A stretch of DNA of 64,000 nucleotides from Heritagella_A intestinalis (GCA_904418995.1 CAJFQF010000010.1:1-64000); one strand, 5' to 3'. Shown: positions 8,741 to 17,630, numbered from the stretch's first letter. The notes: a model not told the origin generated them from the sequence alone. Numbers and translations are program-made.

Positions 8741-8771
8741 CCTAAATTTGTCCAGCAATCTTGTTAAAGTC

Positions 8772-8801
8772 TTGACGGCAGGGGGCAATTTGTTGTATCG
8801 T
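8772..8801 (+). promoter_or_regulatory. Probable promoter of the alpha-mannosidase gene
   Basis: TTGACG and TATCGT are separated by 18 bases; a TATAAA lies five bases further on. The start codon is 72 bases downstream. Confidence 0.5.
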
Positions 8802-8872
8802 ATAAATAGAAGTCATTTACCGGCGGCGAAGACGGCAGCCGGTGAAATATCAAACGAAAAGAGGGAAATCGT

Positions 8873-11800
8873 ATGCTGAATGACAAGCAGATCCAGCGGA
8901 TGCTCCGGAAGCTCAAGCGCTTTGAGGACACCTTGGACCACATGATTTTTGAAAAGGTCTGCGACCTTCCGACCTCGCTCTATGAGACCAAAGAGCAGCT
9001 ATATAATATCCCGGAGGACTCCCTATACCATCCCGTCCAGCCCGGGGATATGTGGGGCGGCGAAAACGTCTATGGCTGGTTCAAAACCACCTATCAGGTT
9101 CCCGAAGAATATGCGGGACGTCCTCTGTTCCTCCGGCCCCAGGTGGGCGGCTACGAAGCCCTGCTGTGGGTGGACGGCAAGCCCTTCGGCACCTATGCCA
9201 CCAAGATCGTGGTCACCGGCCACGGCAACCACTACTGCGATATGCTGGTGAAGGACCCCGAGGCTGGCCAGGAGATCAAGATTGACCTGGAATTCTATGC
9301 GGGCCACTATGTCATGGGCACCATGCCTTTTGAGGAGAATCCCCACCACGATTTCCGGTTCCCCTTCACCTCCATGGACATCTGCGTGAAGAACGACAAA
9401 ATCGCTAACTTCTACTTTAACCTGCGCACCCTCAACGAGCTGGTGGAAGTCCTGGACGAGACCAGCTACCGCAAGGCTGAGCTCATCAACGTGATGCTGG
9501 CCCTGCACCAGGTGCTCTATTATGATCCCGCCTGCGTCAGCCGCGAGGAATTCTATGCGGCTCTGGACAAGGGCGAGGAGATTATGGCTCCGGCTCTGGC
9601 CCGGCATAACAGCTCCACCGCCCCCTCTGTGGGCATCATCGGCCATTCTCACATGGACACTGCCTGGCTGTGGCACATCGATGAGACCATTAAGAAGTGC
9701 GCCCGCACCTATTCCAACCAGCTGAACCTCATGGAGCAATATCCGGAATACACCTTTATCCAGAGCTCCGCTTATCACGGCGAGGTCATCCGGGAACACT
9801 ATCCCGAGCTCTTCTCCCGGATTCAGGAGAAGGTCAAGGAGGGCCGCTATGAGCCCAACGGAGGCGTCTGGGTGGAATGCGACTGCAACATTACCTCCGG
9901 CGAGTCCATGATCCGCCAGTTCCTGTGGGGCCAGCGGTTCACCCGCCAGTATTTCGGCTATACCTCCGACGCCTTCTGGCTGCCGGACACCTTCGGTTAT
10001 TCCGCCGCTATTCCCCAGATTATGAAGGGCTGCGACGTGAAGTACTTCCTCACCACGAAAATGGCCTGGAACGACACCAACCAATTCCCCTATGACACCT
10101 TCTATTGGAAGGGCATTGACGGCACCCGGGTTTTCGCCCATCTGAACAAGACCCACGTGTGGCCGGCCCCCAAGGATTTCTACGAGTATGTATACGGCAC
10201 TAAGAGCCCTGACGCTGTGCGCCAGAAGTATGTGGCGGACCGCAAGCTCATCTCCTACGGCTTTGGTGACGGCGGCGGCGGACCCCAGTTTGAAATGGTG
10301 GAAATCGCCCGGCGCTGCCACGACCTGGAAGGCTGCCCCAAGGCAGACCACACCACGGTCAGCCGCTTTATGCAGGAGCTGGAAGCCAACGCCAAGAACC
10401 CCGACACCTACAGCGGCGAGCTGTATCTGGAGCTGCATCGGGGCACTCTGACCAACCAGCACAATATCAAGCGCCACAACCGTCTCTCGGAAATCGCCCT
10501 GCACAACCTGGAAGCCCTCACCGTCTGCGATGCAGTGGAATCCCATATCCCTGCCAGCGACGCCGCTTATCGTGACCTCCAGTGCACGCTGCTGGTGAAC
10601 CAGTTCCACGATATTCTGCCCGGCACCTGCATCCCCCGTGCTCACCAGGAATCTCTGGAGCAAACCGGCGCTCTGATGGAAAAAGCCGCTGTGCTTATCC
10701 AGCAGGCCGCTGCTGCTGCAAAAGAGGACAACAAGGTGACGGTGATCAACACCACCTCCTTCACCCGGAATGAAACCCTCTATCTGGATTATGTCCCCGG
10801 TATGCGGGTACAGGGCGGCTATGCCCAGCAGGTAGTGGATACCCTCCAGAACGGCCGCAAGCTGGCTGTGGCTGGCGTGGAGCTGCCTCCCTATGGCAGC
10901 GTAGTGCTGACCCTGGAGCCCGGCGAGCCGGAAGCCGCTCCCTCCGCCTTTGCTCTGGACGGCCAGGACCTGACCACTCCCTTTGCCAAGGTTGCCTTTG
11001 ATGACCGCGGATATATGAAGTCCTTCTATGACATTCAGGCCCAGCGGGAACTCACCGGCGAAGGCTATGCCTTCAACACCTTCCTGGTAGCGGAAGACCT
11101 GCCCTCCGAGTGGGATAACTGGGATGTGGACGCGGACCTGCAGATGAAGTTTAAGGACTGCGCTTCCCTGCTGTCCCGGGAAGTCATCGCCAACGGCCCC
11201 GTAGAACTGCGCATCCGTAGCCGCTATCAGATCACCGAAAAGTCCACCATCACTCAGGATATGGTGTTCTCCGCCAACAGCCCTCTGGTCCGCTTTGAGA
11301 CCCTGATGGATTGGCAGGACGATCACCGCTTCCTGAAGACGGCCTTTGATACGGACATCTTCAACGACTTTGTCCGCCAGGAAATCCAGTTCGGCTATCT
11401 GAAGCGCCCCACCACCCGGAACAACTCCGTGGATCAGGCCAAGTTCGAGGTTCTCAACCACAAGTATACCGACCTCTCCGAAGCCCATTACGGTGTGTCC
11501 ATCCTCAACGACTCCAAGTACGGCATCTCCGCCTATGAAGGCCAGCTGCGGCTCTCCCTGCACAAGGGCGGCCTGCGTCCGGACTATATTCATGGCGACA
11601 GAGGCCTGCACTACTGCGAGTACGGTCTGCTGCCCCACCAGGGCGGTTTCTCGGCCCAGAACGTTATTGAGCCTGCTTATGCCTTTAACTACAAGCCCGT
11701 ACAGGTAGCCGGCGTGCGGGAGATTCCTTCTCTCATTTCTACCGACAAGCCCAACTTGGTCATTGAAACCCTGAAGGCTTGCGAGGACAGCGAGAACGCC

Positions 11801-11986
11801 TTTATCGCCCGTGTGTATGAGGCAGAAGGCGGCTTCACTCACGGCAAGCTCTCCCTGAGCTTTGCCCCCAAGGCTGTGGAGCTCACCAATATGCTGGAAG
11901 AAACCCAGGAGGCCCTCCCGGCCAGCGATACCCTGGAACTGACCTTCCGGCCCTTCGAAATCAAGACCATCAAGATTTCCTACTAA
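8873..11986 (+). CDS. Alpha-mannosidase, glycoside hydrolase family 38
   Basis: 1037 residues, no signal peptide, hence cytoplasmic. An N-terminal beta-domain (about 1-240) precedes the GH38 catalytic domain. HSHMDTAWLW at 258-267 supplies the zinc ligands His260 and Asp262 by comparison with Golgi mannosidase II, and WVECDCNITSGES holds the probable nucleophile Asp337. GDGGGGPQ and the C-terminal beta-sandwich domains complete the family plan. It should remove alpha-linked mannose from imported oligosaccharides. AAGAGGG precedes the ATG. It stands alone between its own promoter and a terminator, with no sugar transporter nearby, so the source of its substrate is not shown. Confidence 0.92.
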   Translation: MLNDKQIQRMLRKLKRFEDTLDHMIFEKVCDLPTSLYETKEQLYNIPEDSLYHPVQPGDMWGGENVYGWFKTTYQVPEEYAGRPLFLRPQVGGYEALLWVDGKPFGTYATKIVVTGHGNHYCDMLVKDPEAGQEIKIDLEFYAGHYVMGTMPFEENPHHDFRFPFTSMDICVKNDKIANFYFNLRTLNELVEVLDETSYRKAELINVMLALHQVLYYDPACVSREEFYAALDKGEEIMAPALARHNSSTAPSVGIIGHSHMDTAWLWHIDETIKKCARTYSNQLNLMEQYPEYTFIQSSAYHGEVIREHYPELFSRIQEKVKEGRYEPNGGVWVECDCNITSGESMIRQFLWGQRFTRQYFGYTSDAFWLPDTFGYSAAIPQIMKGCDVKYFLTTKMAWNDTNQFPYDTFYWKGIDGTRVFAHLNKTHVWPAPKDFYEYVYGTKSPDAVRQKYVADRKLISYGFGDGGGGPQFEMVEIARRCHDLEGCPKADHTTVSRFMQELEANAKNPDTYSGELYLELHRGTLTNQHNIKRHNRLSEIALHNLEALTVCDAVESHIPASDAAYRDLQCTLLVNQFHDILPGTCIPRAHQESLEQTGALMEKAAVLIQQAAAAAKEDNKVTVINTTSFTRNETLYLDYVPGMRVQGGYAQQVVDTLQNGRKLAVAGVELPPYGSVVLTLEPGEPEAAPSAFALDGQDLTTPFAKVAFDDRGYMKSFYDIQAQRELTGEGYAFNTFLVAEDLPSEWDNWDVDADLQMKFKDCASLLSREVIANGPVELRIRSRYQITEKSTITQDMVFSANSPLVRFETLMDWQDDHRFLKTAFDTDIFNDFVRQEIQFGYLKRPTTRNNSVDQAKFEVLNHKYTDLSEAHYGVSILNDSKYGISAYEGQLRLSLHKGGLRPDYIHGDRGLHYCEYGLLPHQGGFSAQNVIEPAYAFNYKPVQVAGVREIPSLISTDKPNLVIETLKACEDSENAFIARVYEAEGGFTHGKLSLSFAPKAVELTNMLEETQEALPASDTLELTFRPFEIKTIKISY

Positions 11987-12031
11987 GAGAGCCTTTTAGC
12001 TCAGCGAATCGGGAAATCCCTCTTCTAAGTC

Positions 12032-12072
12032 AAGCGCTCCGTATCTGCCCCGGCAGGTGCGGGGCGCTTTCT
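12032..12072 (+). terminator. Terminator of the alpha-mannosidase gene
   Basis: A 10-bp stem with one wobble (aagcgctccg / cggggcgctt) is followed by TTCT. The tail is short. Confidence 0.6.
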
Positions 12073-12097
12073 GTGTCTCCTGGCAGTATCAAAGGGC

Positions 12098-12126
12098 TTT
12101 ACTTTTTCCTGGAAATCTTCTATAAT
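12098..12126 (+). promoter_or_regulatory. Sigma-A promoter of prfB
   Basis: TTTACT and TATAAT (12121-12126) are separated by 17 bases, 75 bases before the prfB start. Confidence 0.7.
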
Positions 12127-12201
12127 AGGATAGTTAAGTGCCCGCCGGCGGGGCGCATCCGGCCGGATAATTTCTGTGTAGAAATGTAGAGGTAGAAAAA
12201 T

Positions 12202-13329
12202 ATGCTGCAATTTGAAGAAGTGAAGCAGTCCCTCACCGACCTGGAACCGGAGCTCCGGGATCTGGCGGACGCGCTGGGATTGGAAAAGACCAAGGAAGAG
12301 ATCGAAAAGCTGGAACAGGAAGCCGCTGCCCCGGGATTTTGGGATCATCCGGAAAACACCCAGAAGGTTTTGCAGCGCACCAGCGGCCTGAAAAACAAGG
12401 TGGAGAGCTATGAAAAGCTGTGCCGGCAGTTTGACGACGCCATGGCTCTGGCGGAGATGGGCGACGAGGCCGAGGATTTGTCCATTCTGCCGGAGGCCCA
12501 GGAAGAGCTGGAAGCTTTCAAAAGCAGCCTGGAGGCCATGCGTCTGACCACCCTTCTCACTGGGGAATACGACGCTAAAAACGCCATCCTCACCTTCCAC
12601 GCCGGTGCAGGCGGCACCGAAGCCCAGGACTGGGCTGAGATGCTTTATCGGATGTATCACCGCTGGGGCGAGCGCCACGGCTTCCAGGTAAAGACCCTGG
12701 ACTATCTGGAAGGCGAAGAAGCTGGCCTCAAGAGTGCTTCCGTCCTCATTGAAGGGGAAAATGCCTACGGCTTCCTAAAGAGCGAGGCCGGCGTTCACCG
12801 TTTGGTTCGCGTCTCCCCTTTTGACGCTTCTGGCCGGCGGCACACCTCCTTTGCCTCCCTGGAAGTTATGCCGGAAATCGACGACACCATCGAAGTGGAA
12901 ATTGATCCGGCGGACATTAAAATGGACGTGTACCGGGCCAGCGGCGCCGGCGGACAGAAGGTTAATAAGACCTCTTCTGCGGTGCGTTTGACCCATATTC
13001 CCACGGGCATTGTGGTGGCCTGCCAGGTGGAGCGCAGCCAGTACCAGAACCGGGACGTGGCCATGCGGATGTTGAAATCCAAGCTCATTGAAATCAAAGA
13101 GCGGGAACATCTGGAAAAGATCAGCGACATCAAGGGCGAGCAGAAGGAAATCGCTTGGGGCAGCCAGATCCGCTCCTATGTGTTCATGCCCTACACCCTG
13201 GTAAAGGATCACCGCACCGGTTATGAGACCGGCAATATCAACGCGGTAATGGATGGCGACCTGGACGGCTTTATCAACGCGTATCTCAAGGCCGGCAGTT
13301 TGAATGCCATCACCGAAGAGGTTGACTAA
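12202..13329 (+). CDS. prfB: Peptide chain release factor 2
   Basis: 375 residues, full family length, in one continuous frame. The stop-codon recognition tripeptide SPF (205-207) marks RF2, which reads UGA and UAA. The peptidyl-tRNA hydrolysis motif GGQ lies at 250-252 within SGAGGQKVNKTSS. The programmed +1 frameshift found near codon 25 in E. coli and many other bacteria is absent: residues 20-30 read ADALGLEKTKE with no in-frame stop. The start is the ATG after GTAGAGGTAG. It stands alone and is convergent with spmAB across a shared hairpin. Confidence 0.97.
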   Translation: MLQFEEVKQSLTDLEPELRDLADALGLEKTKEEIEKLEQEAAAPGFWDHPENTQKVLQRTSGLKNKVESYEKLCRQFDDAMALAEMGDEAEDLSILPEAQEELEAFKSSLEAMRLTTLLTGEYDAKNAILTFHAGAGGTEAQDWAEMLYRMYHRWGERHGFQVKTLDYLEGEEAGLKSASVLIEGENAYGFLKSEAGVHRLVRVSPFDASGRRHTSFASLEVMPEIDDTIEVEIDPADIKMDVYRASGAGGQKVNKTSSAVRLTHIPTGIVVACQVERSQYQNRDVAMRMLKSKLIEIKEREHLEKISDIKGEQKEIAWGSQIRSYVFMPYTLVKDHRTGYETGNINAVMDGDLDGFINAYLKAGSLNAITEEVD

Positions 13330-13377
13330 ACACACACAACAACTGCGGGAGGAGACTCTCTTCTCCCCTACATACAG

Positions 13378-13420
13378 AAAAGCCTATCCACTCACTGTAT
13401 TCGAGAGAGGATAGGTTTTT
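13378..13420 (+). terminator. Terminator between prfB and spmB (probably bidirectional)
   Basis: A stem of seven G/C-containing pairs (cctatcc / ggatagg) is flanked by A-rich and T-rich arms (aaaag / ttttt). It could serve both convergent units. Confidence 0.75.
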
Positions 13421-13449
13421 CTGTTATTTCCTGTTGCCCCTCCCCTGTT

Positions 13450-13983
13450 TTATACCCCGGGCTGGGGAAACCACAGCAGCACCACCACCGCCGAAGCCGC
13501 CATAGAGACCACATCCCCGGTGAGGGCGGCGGGAATGGTCCAGCGGGTCTTTTTGATGCCCACTGCCCCGTAATACACCGCAATGGCGTAAAAGGTGGTT
13601 TCGCTGCTCCCCATGAGCACGGAGATCACCCGCCCGGCAAAGCTGTCCGGATGGACGGTCTCGAACAGGGAAGCTGCCAATGCCGTGCTTCCGCTGCCGG
13701 AAAAGGGCCGCAACAGCGCCAAAGGCAACGCCTGGGCCGGGAACCCCAGCTTTTCCGCCCACGGCCCCAGGAAGCTGGACACCATATCCAGGGCTCCGGA
13801 AGCCCCCAGCATGGTCACGCCCATCATCAGCCCCACCAACGTGGGCAAAATAGAAATACTGGAGGACAGCCCCTCTTTGGCTCCCTGCAGAAAAGCATCG
13901 AATACCGGCACTCGCCGCACCAGGCCAAAGGCCACAATCAGCACGACTGCACCCGGCAGAATCCACACCCCCAGCTTATCCAT
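13450..13983 (-). CDS. spmB: Spore maturation protein B
   Basis: 177 residues with several hydrophobic segments of the nucleoside-recognition (Gate) domain family and the conserved core GSGSTALAASLFETVHPDS...SVLMGSSETTFYAIA. In Bacillus, SpmA and SpmB are membrane proteins needed to dehydrate the spore core. It overlaps the spmA stop by eight bases, so the two are coupled. The start is ATG at 13983. Presence of the pair is the clearest evidence in the window that the organism forms spores. Confidence 0.93.
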   Translation of the reverse strand: MDKLGVWILPGAVVLIVAFGLVRRVPVFDAFLQGAKEGLSSSISILPTLVGLMMGVTMLGASGALDMVSSFLGPWAEKLGFPAQALPLALLRPFSGSGSTALAASLFETVHPDSFAGRVISVLMGSSETTFYAIAVYYGAVGIKKTRWTIPAALTGDVVSMAASAVVVLLWFPQPGV

Positions 13984-14563
13984 GGCGGCGCCTGCTTTCT
14001 AAAATCCGGCACATCCCCAAAGCTGCTATCAAGGCCGCTGCCGACACCAGCCACACCGCCGGGGTAATGTCAAAGGGAGAGGCGCTGCCGTATTGAGCCC
14101 GCAGGGCGGCGATATAGGTGGGGATGAGCTGGATAGAGGCGGTATTCAGCACCACAAACCGAACCATAGCCCGGTTGGGCAGAGGTTCCCCTTGGGCATT
14201 TTCCCGGACCAGGGCCTTCATGGCGGCAATCCCCAGAGGGGTAGCGGCGTTGCCCAAACCCAACAGGTTAGCGGTCAGGTTCAGGCTCACCGCCTCCATG
14301 GCTTCTCCCTTGGGAGACACTCCCGGCAATAATCGGCGGGTAATGGGGGCCAGCAACCGGCTGAGCAGTGCTGTGACGCCACCCTGTTCCGCAATGCGCA
14401 GCAGGCCCGTCCAGGCGCACATCATCCCCGCCATCGAGAGGGTGAGTTCCACTGCCTGTTGGCTTCCTTCCAGCACCGCCTGAGAGAGGGCCTCCATCCG
14501 TCCGGTGGCCAACGCGCAAAAAAAGCTCAACAGGATCATTCCCGCCCAAATTTTATTCAGCAT
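13976..14563 (-). CDS. spmA: Spore maturation protein A
   Basis: 195 residues from the ATG of MLNKIWAGMI, which follows AAGGGGTGAGG. A frame open to 14644 adds 27 residues that lack family character. Hydrophobic segments include LSMAGMMCAWTGLLRIAE, and the Gate-domain core NLTANLLGLGNAATPLGIAA is present. It acts with SpmB in spore core dehydration. The region upstream contains CATACAGAAAAT, which vaguely resembles a sigma-E/K -10 element; I could not identify a matching -35, so I do not call a promoter. Confidence 0.93.
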   Translation of the reverse strand: MLNKIWAGMILLSFFCALATGRMEALSQAVLEGSQQAVELTLSMAGMMCAWTGLLRIAEQGGVTALLSRLLAPITRRLLPGVSPKGEAMEAVSLNLTANLLGLGNAATPLGIAAMKALVRENAQGEPLPNRAMVRFVVLNTASIQLIPTYIAALRAQYGSASPFDITPAVWLVSAAALIAALGMCRILESRRRHG

Positions 14564-14803
14564 ATCCTCACCCCTTTGGGCCGTCTTTATCAGCCTTTGT
14601 GCTGACATGATATGCGCCAGAAGGGAGAGAAATGCCTGCGGCATGGAGATATGGCGTATTTTCTGTATGTTTGCTGCAAATCCGTCTGCGTTAGTGAAGC
14701 AAGTTAAGTCTTCCTTTTAAAAATGGCGGCTTTAAGCCGTTTTTTACGATTAAGCATAAATTATTACAATTTTCTTAACTTTTTATTTTTTATCATTTAT
14801 ATG

Positions 14804-14832
14804 TTGACAAATTTGGAAATTACCGGTATCCT
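14804..14832 (+). promoter_or_regulatory. Sigma-A promoter of the abrB-like gene
   Basis: TTGACA (14804-14809) and TATCCT (14827-14832) are separated by 17 bases in an A+T-rich stretch, 61 bases before the start codon. Confidence 0.8.
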
Positions 14833-14845
14833 ATATTTAGAGGGA

Positions 14846-14862
14846 TTCGACAAAGTTCTACA
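14846..14862 (-). promoter_or_regulatory. Tandem Spo0A boxes downstream of the abrB-like promoter
   Basis: On the minus strand TGTAGAA and TGTCGAA are separated by three bases, a 10-base period. TGTCGAA is a perfect match to the Spo0A box TGNCGAA and the other box has one mismatch. They fall at about +7 to +23 relative to the expected start, the position from which Spo0A~P represses abrB in Bacillus. Function is inferred from site and target. Confidence 0.75.
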
Positions 14863-14893
14863 AAACGCGGATTCCGGAAAGGAGAAAAAGCAA

Positions 14894-15142
14894 ATGAAAT
14901 CGACAGGCATTGTACGCTCCATCGATAACATGGGCCGGCTGGTGCTGCCCATCGAGCTGCGCAAAACCCTCCATCTGGGGGAGAAAGAAGCGGTTGAAAT
15001 CTTCACCGAGGGGAATGATATTATCCTGCGGAAGTTTTCTCCTCGCTGCACCTTCTGCCACTCCACGGAGAACCTGATCCCCTATCGTGGACAGAACGTC
15101 TGCAAGGAGTGTGTGCGCAAGCTGGAGTTGCTTTCGGAATGA
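14894..15142 (+). CDS. AbrB-type transition-state regulator with C-terminal zinc-ribbon-like cysteines
   Basis: 82 residues. The N-terminal swapped-hairpin DNA-binding domain (MKSTGIVRSIDNMGRLVLPI... to EIFTEGNDIILRKF) is a clear AbrB/SpoVT match. The C-terminus has CTFC and CKEC spaced as in a small zinc ribbon, a form widespread in Clostridia and different from Bacillus AbrB. It probably represses stationary-phase genes during growth. The start is the ATG after GGAAAGGAG; an upstream extension of the frame to 14723 would run through the promoter and is rejected. Tandem Spo0A boxes just downstream of its promoter suggest repression when sporulation begins. It is divergent from spmA. Confidence 0.88.
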   Translation: MKSTGIVRSIDNMGRLVLPIELRKTLHLGEKEAVEIFTEGNDIILRKFSPRCTFCHSTENLIPYRGQNVCKECVRKLELLSE

Positions 15143-15180
15143 TTCCCGGGAGCGCTCTCCGTAAATCAACAGGAACAAAG

Positions 15181-15216
15181 GACGGCCCGGGCAGTGTTTT
15201 GACTGTCCGGGCCGTC
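15181..15216 (+). other. Strong stem-loop without T-tract between the abrB-like gene and the dipeptidase
   Basis: A 13-bp stem with one wobble (gacggcccgggca / tgtccgggccgtc) is followed directly by GAAAGG, the only candidate ribosome site for the next gene. Lack of a T-run argues against a classic terminator on either strand. It may be a degenerate terminator or an RNA structure affecting translation. Confidence 0.5.
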
Positions 15217-15234
15217 GAAAGGTTGTGAATCAAA

Positions 15235-16614
15235 ATGGATACCGTTCTTCATTTTGGAAACCGGATCGACGCCTATGCTGAGGATATGATCCGGGATTTA
15301 GCGGCCCTGGTGGCCATTCCGTCTGTGTGCGGCCCGGCGGAGGGGGAATTCCCCTATGGCAAGGCCAGCGCCCAGGCTTTAGATTTTGTGTTGAATCGGG
15401 CAGCGGAAATGGGGCTGTCCGTGTATAACGCCGACCACTATGCCGGTCATGCGGAATACGGCGAAGGGGACGAAATCGCCGCGGTTTTGGCCCATGTGGA
15501 CGTGGTACCGGTGGGGCCCGGCTGGGATACCGACCCCTTCACCCTGACGCAAAAGGGAGACCTCCTCTACGGTCGTGGGACTGCCGATGACAAGGGCGCT
15601 GCAATTGCCGCCCTGTATGCCCTGAAGGCCCTGAAGGATGCCGGGGTTACCGGAAAACGCCGGCTGCGGGTAATTTTCGGCTCCGGTGAGGAAATTGGGA
15701 TGGAAGATCTCCCCCACTATTTTGAGAGCCAGCCCCTCCCCGACGTTGCCTTTACGCCGGATTCCGACTACGGCGTGTGCAACCGGGAAAAAGGCATTCT
15801 CCGCGTTCGGGTTCAGGGCGCGCCTTCCCCCAACATTCTTCGCTTTACCGGCGGCACTGTCGTCAATGCTGTGCCCGATCAAGGGGAAATCCTGCTGCAC
15901 TGCTCTTTGGAAGAGGCCAAAGCCCTTTCCGAGAGCTCCCTTCCCGGAGAGTTCTCCTTTTCGGTCACCAGTGAGGGGATTGAAATTCTCTCGAAGGGCA
16001 AAGCTGTCCACGCGATGCAGCCTGACGAGGGATTCAACGCAGTTTCCCACGGAATTGCCCTGCTGGGCAGCGTACTTGCCCCAGAAGATTTAGGTGACTT
16101 CCTGACCTTCCTGCACACCTATGTAGGCTGTGAAACCAACGGCGCTTCTCTGGGGATTGCCTGCTCTGACGAGCCCTCCGGAGCCCTAACCTGCAATTTG
16201 GGCCTGCTGCACATGGATGCATCCGGTGCTTCTGTGGAATTTGATATTCGCTACCCGGTAACCGCAGAGGGCGAGAAGATTATCGAGGCCTTCCGGGCCT
16301 GTGCGGAAAAGGCTGGCTTGCAGTTCACCGTAACGGAGCACACGCCTCCCCTGTATTTGCCGGCAGACAGCCCCTTCATTCATCTGCTTCAGGGCTCCTA
16401 TACTGCCGTTACCGGCCAGCCCTGCAATCTGTATGCCACTGGCGGCGGCACCTATGCCCGCGCGGTATCCGGCAGGGGCGTAGCCTTTGGCCCGATTTTC
16501 CCGGATGAGCCGGATCGCGGCCTGCATCAGGTCAACGAGCACATTGACCGCAACCGCTATTTAGAGCACGCCCGCATCTGCCTGGAGGCTATGTACCGGA
16601 TGCTGCAAGGGTAA
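15235..16614 (+). CDS. Sapep/PepV family M20 dipeptidase
   Basis: 459 residues, the usual length of the PepV/Sapep group. M20 metal-binding motifs are visible: AAVLAHVDVVPVG (His ligand and catalytic Asp), YGRGTADDKGA (bridging Asp), SGEEIGMED (catalytic Glu and Glu ligand), DSDYGVC, and a C-terminal GGGTYARA...F ligand region. These cytoplasmic Mn or Zn enzymes cleave dipeptides, releasing amino acids from imported peptides. The ribosome site is weak (GAAAGG) and sits at the base of a strong stem-loop. It is probably read from the abrB-side promoter or one I cannot see. Confidence 0.9.
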   Translation: MDTVLHFGNRIDAYAEDMIRDLAALVAIPSVCGPAEGEFPYGKASAQALDFVLNRAAEMGLSVYNADHYAGHAEYGEGDEIAAVLAHVDVVPVGPGWDTDPFTLTQKGDLLYGRGTADDKGAAIAALYALKALKDAGVTGKRRLRVIFGSGEEIGMEDLPHYFESQPLPDVAFTPDSDYGVCNREKGILRVRVQGAPSPNILRFTGGTVVNAVPDQGEILLHCSLEEAKALSESSLPGEFSFSVTSEGIEILSKGKAVHAMQPDEGFNAVSHGIALLGSVLAPEDLGDFLTFLHTYVGCETNGASLGIACSDEPSGALTCNLGLLHMDASGASVEFDIRYPVTAEGEKIIEAFRACAEKAGLQFTVTEHTPPLYLPADSPFIHLLQGSYTAVTGQPCNLYATGGGTYARAVSGRGVAFGPIFPDEPDRGLHQVNEHIDRNRYLEHARICLEAMYRMLQG

Positions 16615-16640
16615 CTTCAAAGACGACCATTGTTTAAAAG

Positions 16641-16690
16641 AAAAACCGGTTTGGAGTGTAGTTCTTCTCTCCAAACCGGTTTTATTTTTT
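16641..16690 (+). terminator. Bidirectional terminator between dipeptidase and nucleotidyltransferase
   Basis: A long stem (aaaaccggtttggag / ctccaaaccggtttt) is followed by ATTTTTT on the plus strand and by TTTTTCTTTT on the minus strand. Its plus-strand T-run reaches the stop codon of the convergent gene. Confidence 0.9.
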
Positions 16691-17630
16691 AAGTTAAGTC
16701 ACTGAAAAGGTCTTTCTGATAAACCCCTTTGGAAATCAGCTCCTGAAAAGCCTGGATGACAGTTTCCTTATCCTCCTGATAGGTGACGCCGAACCACTTA
16801 TCGTGGGTGGAAAGCACCTGCACAGTTACCCGGCCCTCCTGTAAGAGCTGGTCGATATAGATGGGCAGCAGGAATTCACCCTTGGAAAGGTCATTCTGGG
16901 GATTGCGGAAGAATTCCTGGAAGCCCTCTTCCAGCAGGTTCACAAAGGCCGGGGTCAGGCCCCACATATTCATGGAAACCGGAGATTCCACATCCACCGG
17001 CGTCCGGGAACCGTCTTCCCCTTCTACCACGGCGCCTTCCGGCGTTTTGAGAATGTTCCGGGTCTCATGAACCTGGCACAGATAGCCCTTTTCGTCCACT
17101 TGGCAAATTCCCCGGGTTACGCCGCCGTTTTCACTGAGGGTATTTTTCAGGATAAAGCCCGCCATGCACAGGTCGTTGGACTTTTCCGGAGTATACGCTA
17201 TAAGGAAATCGTGGAGGCGCACAAAGGCTTCCTTCCCGTAATAGTCATCGGCGTTAATGACGGCAAAGGGCTCCTGCAAAATCTCTTTGCAGGCAAGCAC
17301 GGCTTGACCGGTGCCCCAGGGTTTGGTGCGGCCCTCTGGGAACTCGGCCCCTTCCGGCAGATTCCGTAGCTCCTGGAAAGCATAGTCAATCTCTACGCCC
17401 AAAGCGGAGCAGATCTTTTCCATCCGGCTGCCAATAACCTCTCGGAATGCCTCTTCAATATCCCGGCGGATAATGAAAACCAGCTTATTAAAACCCGCTT
17501 CAATGGCGTCGTGGATGGAATAATCCATAATGATCTCCCCGTTAGGGCCTACAGATTCCAGCTGCTTAATACCGCCGCCAAATCGGGAACCGATCCCGGC
17601 GGCCATAATCACCAGTGTTGTTTTGGTCAT
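16689..17630 (-). CDS. Sugar-phosphate nucleotidyltransferase family protein
   Basis: 313 residues. The N-terminal signature VIMAAGIGSRFGGGIKQL is the nucleotide-triphosphate binding loop of the NDP-sugar pyrophosphorylase fold, and FAVINADDYYG holds the metal-binding Asp. These enzymes join a sugar-1-phosphate to a nucleoside triphosphate. The protein is shorter than GalU and lacks enough identity for a substrate call. It is a common stand-alone gene in Clostridia. GAAGGAGAA precedes the ATG by eight bases. It shares a bidirectional terminator with the dipeptidase gene. Confidence 0.8.
   Translation of the reverse strand: MTKTTLVIMAAGIGSRFGGGIKQLESVGPNGEIIMDYSIHDAIEAGFNKLVFIIRRDIEEAFREVIGSRMEKICSALGVEIDYAFQELRNLPEGAEFPEGRTKPWGTGQAVLACKEILQEPFAVINADDYYGKEAFVRLHDFLIAYTPEKSNDLCMAGFILKNTLSENGGVTRGICQVDEKGYLCQVHETRNILKTPEGAVVEGEDGSRTPVDVESPVSMNMWGLTPAFVNLLEEGFQEFFRNPQNDLSKGEFLLPIYIDQLLQEGRVTVQVLSTHDKWFGVTYQEDKETVIQAFQELISKGVYQKDLFSDLT

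Noticed and set aside
12202..12300. Programmed frameshift in prfB
   Set aside because: No in-frame UGA or shift-prone heptamer occurs near the expected position; the frame is continuous from ATG to stop.
14564..14803. Sigma-E type promoter before spmA
   Set aside because: CATACAGAAAAT resembles a -10 element, but no suitable -35 lies 13-15 bases upstream, so it is not called.
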